A DNA stretch of 64,000 nucleotides from Clostridia bacterium. GTDB taxonomy: Bacteria; Bacillota; Clostridia; Christensenellales; CAG-314. Every line of letters starts with the position of its first letter. The stretch's first letter is position 1. Positions 44,713 through 51,825 of this stretch are shown piece by piece. The notes beneath the pieces were generated by a model, which ran no database searches, was not told the DNA's origin, and saw only the letters and a program-made list of their open reading frames with translations. Position numbers and translations under genes: made by a program. The stretch covers positions 124,001 to 188,000 of the forward strand of contig JAVVRZ010000001.1 in the NCBI GenBank assembly GCA_036654455.1, read 5' to 3'.

Positions 44713-45623
44713 AACCTTTACTTATTATTGCCGGCGCAACGGCTGTTGGCAAAAGTTCCCTTGCCTTAGAACTGGCAAAAACTCTAAATAGCGACATTGT
44801 TTCTGCCGACTCTATGCAAATATATAGAGGGCTAGATATAGGAACGGCAAAGCCTAGCAAAGAGGAGCAAAGAGCGGTAAAACACCACTTAATCGATATT
44901 GTAAATCCAGATGAAACATTTAACAGTTTTTTATATAAAGAAAAGGTTGAAGAGCTGTTTAAATCTAACGCTTATGGCGAAGTGCCTTTATTTGTTGGCG
45001 GTACTGGATTTTACTACGATTGTCTATTGCGCTCGCTTGATTTTAAGTTTGATGAGAGTTCCTCGCAAATTAGAGAAGAGCTTCTTGAATATTATAATAA
45101 TTTTGGTAAAGATGCCTTGTTTGCTAAATTAGAAGAAGTTGACCCCGAGTCGGCAAAACTAATACACAAAAACAATATTGTTAGGGTTATTCGAGCTATT
45201 GAAATCGCAAGTAGTGGGGTAAGGCTGTCTTCAAGAACACGCAATAAAAATACAAATTATCCCTATATTATGTTTACGCTTGATATGGATAGAGCAAAAC
45301 TTTATGATAGAATTAATAGTAGAGTTGATAATATGATTGCGAACGGCTTAGTTGAAGAAGTGGAAAGCATCTATAATTATTACAATAGAAATAAAGAATT
45401 GCAAGCGCTACAAGCTATTGGATATAAAGAAATTATTGAATATATAGAGGGGGCTATATCAAAGAAGGATACAATCGAACTTATCAAACAGCGTACTCGC
45501 AACTATGCTAAACGACAAATAACTTTTTTTAAACGGTTTGATAACGTTATAACGTTAGATGCAAACCTAGATATTACAATTTTGATTGATAAAATATACT
45601 CTTACTATAATAGTATTATATAA
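44703..45623 (+). CDS. miaA: tRNA dimethylallyltransferase
   Basis: The 306-residue enzyme adds isopentenyl to A37 of UNN-reading tRNAs. Walker A-like GATAVGKSSLALELA is followed by DIVSADSMQIYRGLDIGTAKP and the downstream YDRINSRVDNMIANGLVEEV. It overlaps mutL by ten bases. ATG 44703 and ATG 44709 are both possible with GGGGG at 44694-44698. It supplies the substrate for MiaB. Confidence 0.96.
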   Translation: MLMKPLLIIAGATAVGKSSLALELAKTLNSDIVSADSMQIYRGLDIGTAKPSKEEQRAVKHHLIDIVNPDETFNSFLYKEKVEELFKSNAYGEVPLFVGGTGFYYDCLLRSLDFKFDESSSQIREELLEYYNNFGKDALFAKLEEVDPESAKLIHKNNIVRVIRAIEIASSGVRLSSRTRNKNTNYPYIMFTLDMDRAKLYDRINSRVDNMIANGLVEEVESIYNYYNRNKELQALQAIGYKEIIEYIEGAISKKDTIELIKQRTRNYAKRQITFFKRFDNVITLDANLDITILIDKIYSYYNSII

Positions 45624-45640
45624 AATTCGATATTGTAAGA

Positions 45641-45659
45641 TACTATTACTGTAATAATA
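45641..45659. repeat. dispersed 19-nt palindrome, diverged copy
   Basis: TACTATTACTGTAATAATA, 16 of 19 positions as in the copy at 36619-36637. It lies in the 54-base gap before the next gene. Confidence 0.45.
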
Positions 45660-45677
45660 CTATATAAAGGATAAAAT

Positions 45678-46886
45678 ATGAATAAACTAATTAAAAATGC
45701 GTTAGAAAAACTAAGCGACAAATTTGCTAAAATTGACGAAATAGCATTAAACAATCAAGCAAAGGTGCTTAGAGCTTTTAGCCAAAATAAAGTTGCGCTA
45801 AGACATTTCTCGGGAACTAGCGGTTACGGATATGATGATGCGGGTAGGGATACTTTGAGTAATCTTGTTGCAAGTATTTTTAATGCTGAAAGCGCAATAG
45901 CTAGTCCGTTGCTTGCTTCCGGAACTCACGCAATCACAGTTGCTCTATTTGGCTTGTTAAGACAAAATGATGTTATGTTAAGTATTACCGGTGAAGTCTA
46001 TGATACTTTACAAGAAGTTGTTTTAGGTAAAGACGTCAATTCTCTTGCTGATATCGGCGTAAAGTACGAAGTAATTTCGTTGTTAAATGACTCTTTTGAC
46101 AGCGATAAAATTCTTAATTATATCTCTACGTCTGTGCCCCGAATTATTTATATTCAACGTTCTCGTGGCTACGAAATGCGTTCGGCAATTTCAAACGATA
46201 AAATAAAAGATATTGTTAATAAAGTTAGAAAGGTTGCGCCAAATATTATCGTAATGGTTGACAACTGTTATGGCGAATTTGTCGAGGAACTCGAACCTAC
46301 CGATGTCGGCGCAGATATAGTTGTTGGCTCTTTTATCAAGAACTTTGGCGGTGGGCTAGCCCCAAGCGGAGGATATATTGCAGGCAAAAACGAACTGATT
46401 AAACGAATATCATATCGCCTAACGTCTTCCGGAATAGGGCAGGAAGTCGGTAGCTATGCCTATGGCTATAAAGATTTCTATCAAGGTATTTTTCTTGCTC
46501 CACACGTCGTTGCGCAAGCAGTGAAAATAACTCAGTTGTTTAGTTATGTTTTATCAAATTTGGGTTATGAGGTTTTGCCTAGCCCAAATCAAATAAATTA
46601 TGATATAGTTTGTTCAATTAAATTTAATAATAAAGATAAATTAATTTCTTTTTGTCAAGCTATCCAACGCATTTCGCCTATCGATAGTTTTGTTACTCCA
46701 ATGCCGTGGGCAATGCCGGGTTACGCCGACCAAGTAATTATGTCGGCTGGTTGTTTTATTCAAGGCGCATCAATTGAGCTAAGTTGCGACGCTCCAATTA
46801 AACCGCCTTATGTGGTTTATATGCAGGGCGGACTTACCCTCGAACACGGTATACTTGCGCTAGAAGAAGTCCTCAAAACTTTATAA
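45678..46886 (+). CDS. ynbB: methionine gamma-lyase family protein (YnbB-like)
   Basis: The 402-residue PLP-dependent enzyme belongs to the PF06838 group (YnbB, once called aluminium-resistance protein). Landmarks are RHFSGTSGYGYDDAGRDTL, ASPLLASGTHAITVALFG, and the PLP lysine region VGSFIKNFGGGLAPSGGYIAGK near 218-239 (lysine in FIKNF). Its physiological substrate is not established. The neighbourhood with miaA and hflX is conserved in Bacillus. ATG follows AAAGGA. Confidence 0.92.
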   Translation: MNKLIKNALEKLSDKFAKIDEIALNNQAKVLRAFSQNKVALRHFSGTSGYGYDDAGRDTLSNLVASIFNAESAIASPLLASGTHAITVALFGLLRQNDVMLSITGEVYDTLQEVVLGKDVNSLADIGVKYEVISLLNDSFDSDKILNYISTSVPRIIYIQRSRGYEMRSAISNDKIKDIVNKVRKVAPNIIVMVDNCYGEFVEELEPTDVGADIVVGSFIKNFGGGLAPSGGYIAGKNELIKRISYRLTSSGIGQEVGSYAYGYKDFYQGIFLAPHVVAQAVKITQLFSYVLSNLGYEVLPSPNQINYDIVCSIKFNNKDKLISFCQAIQRISPIDSFVTPMPWAMPGYADQVIMSAGCFIQGASIELSCDAPIKPPYVVYMQGGLTLEHGILALEEVLKTL

Positions 46887-47159
46887 TCAAAATGATATAT
46901 TTTAGATAAATTACATTAAGTAGGTGAGTTATATTAAATATATAAGTTATATTAATTATTTAAGTTGTATTTAATATGTAAACTTTAATATTACAAAAAG
47001 ATAATGACTAACGATTATTTATAAATTAAAAGGACTTTTGTAATTAAACAAAAGTCCTTTTTTAAAAAATTTGATTAAATTTCTAAAAGTGATAAGCATC
47101 ATTTTAAATTAGATAAAGTTAAAAATATAATTATTTAAAATATATATCAATATCCTAGC
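46887..47159. other. gap between convergent ynbB and lexA
   Basis: The gap contains imperfect TTAAATATATAAGTTATATTAA-like tandem AT repeats (about 46910-46975; similar units vary) and the bidirectional terminator. There is no gene. Confidence 0.5.
47028..47063. terminator. bidirectional terminator between ynbB and lexA
   Basis: AAAAGGACTTTTGT (47028-47041) pairs perfectly with ACAAAAGTCCTTTT (47048-47061). A and T tracts on the two sides allow function on both strands. Confidence 0.88.
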
Positions 47160-47762
47160 TCAAAACTTCTTAATACAGCCTACGACAATCCCTAGAATTT
47201 GCACATCGCTGTTGTGATAATCAAGGACGATATCTTTAAGATTAGAGTTCTCCGGGTGGAGATACAACTTGTCGCCACGCCTAATAAATCTTTTAATCGT
47301 AGCTACGTCATCAAACATCGCAAGCACAATTTGATTGTTGTCGGCGTTGTTTTGCTGTTTAATAACTACTAAATCTCCGTCAAAAATACCTACCTCAATC
47401 ATACTGTTGCCAGTTACTCTCAATAAAAATAAATCATTTTGATTAAATAACTGTTTGGGAAGATTGTAGTAACCTTCAATGTTTTCGACCGCTAGTATTC
47501 CTGCTCCGGCGCTTACTGTGCCAACAAGGGGTAAAAATAGACCATCGGCTTTGTTTGCTAACCCGATAGAACGGTTCTTGTTATTTTGTTTTTCTAGCTT
47601 GCCAAGTTTAACTAATTTGTCGATATAAGAATAAACCATCGACGTAGAGCTAATGTCAAGGCCGGCGCAAATTTCTCTTACGGTGGGGGGATAACTGTTT
47701 GTCTGTATAAAATCACGCACGTAATTAAAGACAGAATTTAACTTTTGTTCAACTTTACTCAT
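47160..47762 (-). CDS. lexA: LexA repressor
   Basis: The 200-residue SOS repressor has an N-terminal winged helix-turn-helix (YPPTVREICAGLDISSTSMVYSYIDKL, about 24-50). The self-cleavage site is A85-G86 in TVSAGAG. The catalytic serine is S120 in TGNSM and the lysine is K157 in VATIKRF. recA, its coprotease partner, is at 56-57 kb. The ATG lies six bases after a -10 hexamer with no Shine-Dalgarno site. A near-consensus LexA operator sits just upstream of the -35. Confidence 0.95.
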   Translation of the reverse strand: MSKVEQKLNSVFNYVRDFIQTNSYPPTVREICAGLDISSTSMVYSYIDKLVKLGKLEKQNNKNRSIGLANKADGLFLPLVGTVSAGAGILAVENIEGYYNLPKQLFNQNDLFLLRVTGNSMIEVGIFDGDLVVIKQQNNADNNQIVLAMFDDVATIKRFIRRGDKLYLHPENSNLKDIVLDYHNSDVQILGIVVGCIKKF

Positions 47763-47768
47763 ATTTAG

Positions 47769-47797
47769 ATATTAGCACATATAGTATCATTTTGCAA
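47769..47797 (-). promoter_or_regulatory. lexA promoter with leaderless geometry
   Basis: On the minus strand TTGCAA (47797-47792), a 17-nt spacer and TAATAT (47774-47769). ATG begins at 47762, six bases after the -10. Confidence 0.62.
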
Positions 47798-47804
47798 GCA
47801 AAAA

Positions 47805-47818
47805 AGAACATTTGTTTT
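47805..47818. promoter_or_regulatory. candidate LexA operator
   Basis: AGAACATTTGTTTT on the plus strand. Its core GAACATTTGTTT fits the Gram-positive SOS box GAAC-N4-GTTC except for the last base. It is adjacent to the lexA -35. Confidence 0.45.
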
Positions 47819-47852
47819 GATTATTTGATACTTTTAATTAAACTTAGGTTAT

Positions 47853-47905
47853 TTACACGCATAGTATAACAGCTTATGGCTAATCGTACTATACTATGCG
47901 TGTAA
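47853..47905. repeat. perfect 16-bp inverted repeat between lexA and hflX
   Basis: TTACACGCATAGTATA (47853-47868) and TATACTATGCGTGTAA (47890-47905) are separated by 21 bases. It lies eight bases beyond the hflX stop, so it may end hflX transcription, but there is no T-run. It overlaps the dispersed palindrome copy at 47892-47910 (TACTATGCGTGTAATAGTA). Confidence 0.75.
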
Positions 47906-47912
47906 TAGTACA

Positions 47913-49133
47913 CTATTTAATGTATTGTTCGAACTTACTTAAATAAATACGCTCGATAGTCGTTTTAATAATAACGTTTTCTTCGGTATAGTCCATTGTA
48001 GTTTTAGTACCAAATTTTTGTATTAATCCCAAAATATCAAGCTTGTCACAGGGGACTGTTAAAACAATGTCGATATATTTTTGATTGATATGCTCTTCAA
48101 TTTTTTTCAACAATTCTTCTACGCCAATATTTTTCAACGCCGAAATGTAAACGCAATCATTAGTATTTTCAAATCGTTCCATAAGCAAATCGCATTTATT
48201 ATATACGGTGATTATCCTTGAAGTTATACCTAATTCGGCTAGTAATTCCTCAGTCACTTTTTGGTGCAAAGTATGTTGCGAAGAAGATATGTCTACTATA
48301 TCAAGTATTAAATCGGCATAAGTAATTTCTTCCAACGTTGATTTAAAAGACTCAATTAAACCGTGCGGTAGGTTGTTAATAAAGCCAACTGTATCAGTAA
48401 ATATTACGTTTACTCCGTTTAAAGACATTTTGCGGGCTGTGGTATCAAGAGTTGCAAAAAGTTTATTTTCGGCAAGAACATTCGCTTGTGTTAGAAAATT
48501 AAAAAGGGTTGATTTTCCTGCGTTTGTGTATCCGGTTAGCGCAACAATAGGCACATTATTTTGCATTCTATTATTACGAGATACGCCACGTTGTTTTGTA
48601 ATTTCTCTAAGTTTTTCATTAAGGAAGGTTATTCTGTCTTTAATTTTACGTTTGTTAACTTCAAGCTTTGTTTCGCCGGGACCACGTGTGCCAATACCGC
48701 CACCTTGACGTGTAAGTTCGCCAAGCTCCGACCTAAGGCGTGGTAAGTTGTATTTTAACTGAGCAAGCTCGACTTGAATTTTTCCTTGCGCCGAACTAGC
48801 GTGCATAGCAAAAATATCTAGAATTAGATTAGTTCTGTCAATTACAAGACAAGGTATTTTTTCTTGAATATTTCTAAGTTGTATAGGGGATAAAGTTTCT
48901 TCAAATACAACTAAATCGATGTCGTTTGCCTCAACTTGACTTGCAATTTCCAGTAATTTTCCACTGCCAACAACAGTCGCCTTATCTAAATATTCTTTAT
49001 TTTGATTAACTGTAAGAACAACTTCGCCATCGGCAGTTTTTACCAATTCGGTTAATTCGTCAATATCGTATTGACTTTGATTGTTTATAAAAACGAGTAG
49101 CACTCGTTGTTTTTTTATTATATTATCTTCCAT
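47913..49133 (-). CDS. hflX: GTPase HflX
   Basis: The 406-residue protein has the HflX N-terminal domain (ATVVGSGKLLEI, VFEETLSPIQLRNI), a glycine-rich linker (RQGGGIGTRGPGETKLE), and the G domain with GYTNAGKSTLFNFLT, DTVGFI and a variant NKCD. HflX splits stalled or vacant ribosomes under stress. The open frame extends to 49202, but GAAGGA before ATG 49133 and the conserved start favour that position. It pairs with ynbB in Bacillus. Confidence 0.94.
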   Translation of the reverse strand: MEDNIIKKQRVLLVFINNQSQYDIDELTELVKTADGEVVLTVNQNKEYLDKATVVGSGKLLEIASQVEANDIDLVVFEETLSPIQLRNIQEKIPCLVIDRTNLILDIFAMHASSAQGKIQVELAQLKYNLPRLRSELGELTRQGGGIGTRGPGETKLEVNKRKIKDRITFLNEKLREITKQRGVSRNNRMQNNVPIVALTGYTNAGKSTLFNFLTQANVLAENKLFATLDTTARKMSLNGVNVIFTDTVGFINNLPHGLIESFKSTLEEITYADLILDIVDISSSQHTLHQKVTEELLAELGITSRIITVYNKCDLLMERFENTNDCVYISALKNIGVEELLKKIEEHINQKYIDIVLTVPCDKLDILGLIQKFGTKTTMDYTEENVIIKTTIERIYLSKFEQYIK

Positions 49134-49447
49134 AATTTTTCCTTCATATATTTTATAGTTGCGCCATAAGGCAATTAGATATACCAAAAAAGCATTACAC
49201 AAAAAATAAACATCAAAAAAACTTTTAAATCAATTTTAATGTCTTTGCGCTATTTTGGTACTTTTAGTTTTATTTTTTTTAAATCTTTACTTGCTCATTT
49301 GAGTTATTCCTTTATAGTATAATTCCAATATTTATTATTGGTTGATTGTTTTTTATTAGTTTCTTTGTAATTCGCTACGTTAAAAATTACTTATGATATT
49401 TATCAAAATCTCGTCTAATATTAAAGTATTTACTAATATTATTAAGG
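49134..49447. other. gap upstream of hflX
   Basis: The gap is AT-rich and has no gene. A small hairpin, CCAATA (49327-49332) with TATTGG (49338-49343), may end the recombinase transcript on the minus strand. I found no hflX promoter with good spacing. Confidence 0.4.
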
Positions 49448-50515
49448 TTAGTCGTCTTTTTTGGAGTTAGGTTTTCTTAAAACAACTTGCTTAGAAGCTT
49501 TACGCCTAACGTCGTCGCTAATTGCTGCGTAATGTTTTTTTGTTGTGTTAACGTCTTTATGACCAAGAACGTCGGCAACTATATAAATATCGCCAGTTTG
49601 CCTATATAATTCTGTTCCGTAAGTGCTACGAAGCTTATGCGGAGATATTTTTTTAAGCGGACTAGCAATTTGACTATACTTTTTAACGATATTTTCAACT
49701 GAACGAGTAGAAATGCGCTTGTTTTGTAGCGATAAAAAGAATGCGTCTTGGTTAATTTCTTTTTGATTTTTGCGTAGCTGAGAATAATCGGCTAAAATTC
49801 CGCCAATTTCTTGACTGAAATATAAAACTACACGATTTCCGCCCTTGCGAGTTATTATAAAGCTAGCGTTATCAAAGTCGATGTCCTTGACATCTAGTCC
49901 AACAAGCTCGCTTATTCTTATGCCAGTGCCAAGCAAAAGCGCTACTATTGCAACGTCTCTTACGCTAGTGTTTTTGTGATAACTAAGTTGATGGGCGCTA
50001 AGTCCAATGCCTGTTTCGGCGCTTTCTAGGATACTTACAATCTCTTCGCCTTCAAGTCTAACAATTTCTTTTTCGTGAATTTTAGGAAGTCTTACGGGCG
50101 CAGTAGGGTCTTTTGACATCATTTCTTTGCGTATAAAGAATTTGATTAGCGCTCGAATAGAAGAAAGTTTTCTAGCTTTGCCTTTTTCTCCGTTGCTTAT
50201 AGATTTTCCCTCAGCATTTTCGTAATAAGATAAGTAGCTAAGATATTTTTCGATATCGTAACTGCTTAAACCTTCAATGTCGCTTAAAGTAATTTGCTTG
50301 ACGGCTTTGCCAACAAATTTGGTTTCGCTAGTGATGTATTTTAAAAATAACTTAATGTCATACATATAATTAAGCCGAGTTAGCGCCGTAGTGTTGTTTT
50401 CAATACCTATGCAGTATTCTCTACAAAACTCTGGCAGTTCTAAATCTAACATCTCATATATTTTATTAGAATTTTTATAATCTCTTTGAGCAAAATACGT
50501 CTTTTGTTTTTTCAT
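49448..50515 (-). CDS. tyrosine recombinase (XerC/D-like)
   Basis: The 355-residue site-specific recombinase has an N-terminal SAM-like core-binding domain (about 25-135) and a catalytic domain with R200 (GTGIRISEL), K224 (RKGGNR), H293-R296 (SPHKLRSTYG), H319 (LGHKDVNTTKKHY) and nucleophile Y329. The catalytic set is complete. It could be the chromosomal Xer enzyme that resolves dimers, or a stand-alone integrase. There are no phage or plasmid genes nearby, and the lexA/hflX neighbourhood favours a resident role. The ATG is six bases after a strong -10, with no Shine-Dalgarno site. Confidence 0.9.
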   Translation of the reverse strand: MKKQKTYFAQRDYKNSNKIYEMLDLELPEFCREYCIGIENNTTALTRLNYMYDIKLFLKYITSETKFVGKAVKQITLSDIEGLSSYDIEKYLSYLSYYENAEGKSISNGEKGKARKLSSIRALIKFFIRKEMMSKDPTAPVRLPKIHEKEIVRLEGEEIVSILESAETGIGLSAHQLSYHKNTSVRDVAIVALLLGTGIRISELVGLDVKDIDFDNASFIITRKGGNRVVLYFSQEIGGILADYSQLRKNQKEINQDAFFLSLQNKRISTRSVENIVKKYSQIASPLKKISPHKLRSTYGTELYRQTGDIYIVADVLGHKDVNTTKKHYAAISDDVRRKASKQVVLRKPNSKKDD

Positions 50516-50521
50516 ATTATA

Positions 50522-50550
50522 ATTATACCAAATTTACTCAAATATGTAAA
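50522..50550 (-). promoter_or_regulatory. recombinase promoter with leaderless geometry
   Basis: On the minus strand TTTACA (50550-50545), a 17-nt spacer and TATAAT (50527-50522). ATG starts at 50515, six bases later. Confidence 0.68.
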
Positions 50551-50735
50551 TGCTTATTTATTTATATTTTTTTGCTTGGTTTGATATTTGAGAAATATGC
50601 GATAGTTTTTAGCTATCGTAATTAAACATAAATTCTAAGAGGCTAGCGTAGCGTAAATCAAAATTCGCTGTTGCTTAATATAATATTAAAAATTAAATAT
50701 AGTTAAAAGTTCAGTTAAAGAGATACAAAATATAA

Positions 50736-50754
50736 TATTATTTGTGTAATAGTA
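50736..50754. repeat. dispersed 19-nt palindrome, copy
   Basis: TATTATTTGTGTAATAGTA, 18 of 19 positions as in the copy at 36619-36637. The arms can pair around TGTGT. Confidence 0.65.
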
Positions 50755-50831
50755 TATAGTAATTTAATTACGAAATTGGTAAGAATTTTAATTTATAAAG
50801 GCTAAATGGTACTAATTGACAAAATTGCTTG

Positions 50832-50869
50832 TATCTATGCGTAAAATTCGTGTTTTACGCATAGATACT
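50832..50869. repeat. perfect 16-bp inverted repeat
   Basis: GTATCTATGCGTAAAA (50832-50847) and TTTTACGCATAGATAC (50854-50869) around TTCGTG. It is 56 bases beyond the stop of the minus-strand YgjP-like gene and has no T-run. It shares the ACGCATAG core with the inverted repeat at 47853. Confidence 0.75.
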
Positions 50870-50924
50870 TACCCCATAGACAACCCTCCCGATAGTCCTT
50901 TTGTTAAGCCACATATAATAAAAA

Positions 50925-51656
50925 TTAAAAAATATCCATAAGAAAAGTATAATGTTCAATCAGCTGTATGTTCTTTTTGTAATTTGGTAAAACTTTTTCA
51001 ATTAAATTTATATACAAATTTGTATTTTCACTTGCTATCAATTTATATAATTGACCTACTACTATGCACAGTTGTAGATTTGGTGGTAACTGTATTACGT
51101 TACTTCGTAATTTTAGCAAATTATCCTTGCACTCTCCCCAACAATTAAGGTTGTCGCATATTTCTATGCCCGACGGGCAAAGGCTTAATCTCGAACCGAT
51201 TGCTGAAACATAATTTGGCAATTTTTGGCTTGCGGACTTCTTAATTATACCGCATAAAGCGTGTCGTCTCTTGTCGTAGCTATCAAACGATGCTTGGCTA
51301 AGCAGAATATCTTGTCTAGAAACGCTTGTATTTTTTTGTTTCGACGGCAGAACGTTATAAACGTAGCCATATAGAATTGTCTTTTTACAGGCGTAGAATT
51401 CTCGTAACATTTCTTGGTCAAATTCCACGCTAGGCTTTGTGTCAATAGACTTATTGGGTTTTAAGCTCCCACAACGTTCCCTTTCAGCGCCTTCTTTTTC
51501 CGGCGTAATAATAGTAATCGGCGCATATACACTCTCTACAAGCTTCTTTTCTAATTCTACAAGTGTCATATTCTTGGGAATTTGCGCAATTAAAGTGTCA
51601 CTTTTAGTAGACAATTTAATCGAATTATACTTATGCCTCAATACTACTACGTCCAT
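50925..51656 (-). CDS. YgjP/DUF45-like protein without the zinc motif
   Basis: The 243-residue protein aligns by eye with YgjP-like (DUF45, SprT/M48-type) metallopeptidases at both ends. The N-terminal strand region is LRHKYNSIKLSTKSDTLIAQ (residues 6-25). The C-terminal block CWGECKDNLLKL...VIQLPPNLQLCIVV matches the family's RWGSC...LxLPPEVIDYVVVHELAH. At the catalytic position the protein reads VVGQLYK (199-205): both His and the Glu of HExxH are gone (G201, Q202, K205). The third ligand position is N211. The ending VLPNYKKNIQLI matches the family's LPDYKERRKWL. It is probably a pseudoenzyme. The ATG follows GGAG. The middle (45-150) is unlike the family. Confidence 0.68.
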   Translation of the reverse strand: MDVVVLRHKYNSIKLSTKSDTLIAQIPKNMTLVELEKKLVESVYAPITIITPEKEGAERERCGSLKPNKSIDTKPSVEFDQEMLREFYACKKTILYGYVYNVLPSKQKNTSVSRQDILLSQASFDSYDKRRHALCGIIKKSASQKLPNYVSAIGSRLSLCPSGIEICDNLNCWGECKDNLLKLRSNVIQLPPNLQLCIVVGQLYKLIASENTNLYINLIEKVLPNYKKNIQLIEHYTFLMDIF

Positions 51657-51765
51657 TCTCTTTCTCCAACTTAATTATAATACAGTCAAAATCTAGTATT
51701 TTAGATTAAAATTAAAGATTATGTAAAATTTTGTAATAATATGATAGGCATAGTATTATATATTC

Positions 51766-51794
51766 TTGACAAAGCTGTTATACTGTATTAAAAT
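51766..51794 (+). promoter_or_regulatory. promoter of the PadR-like gene
   Basis: TTGACA (51766-51771), a 17-nt spacer and TAAAAT (51789-51794). It is divergent from the YgjP-like gene. Confidence 0.8.
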
Positions 51795-51825
51795 TAATAT
51801 AGAATTACAAAGGATGGTTAAAAAT

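Larger units (their letters stand above)
50551..50924. other. repeat-bearing gap upstream of the recombinase
   Basis: There is no gene. It contains the dispersed palindrome at 50736-50754 and a perfect 16-bp inverted repeat at 50832-50869. The remaining bases are AT-rich. Confidence 0.6.

Noticed and set aside
49448-50515. The tyrosine recombinase as evidence of an integrated element
   Set aside because: No phage, plasmid or cargo genes and no flanking direct repeats were seen. Codon use looks like that of its neighbours.
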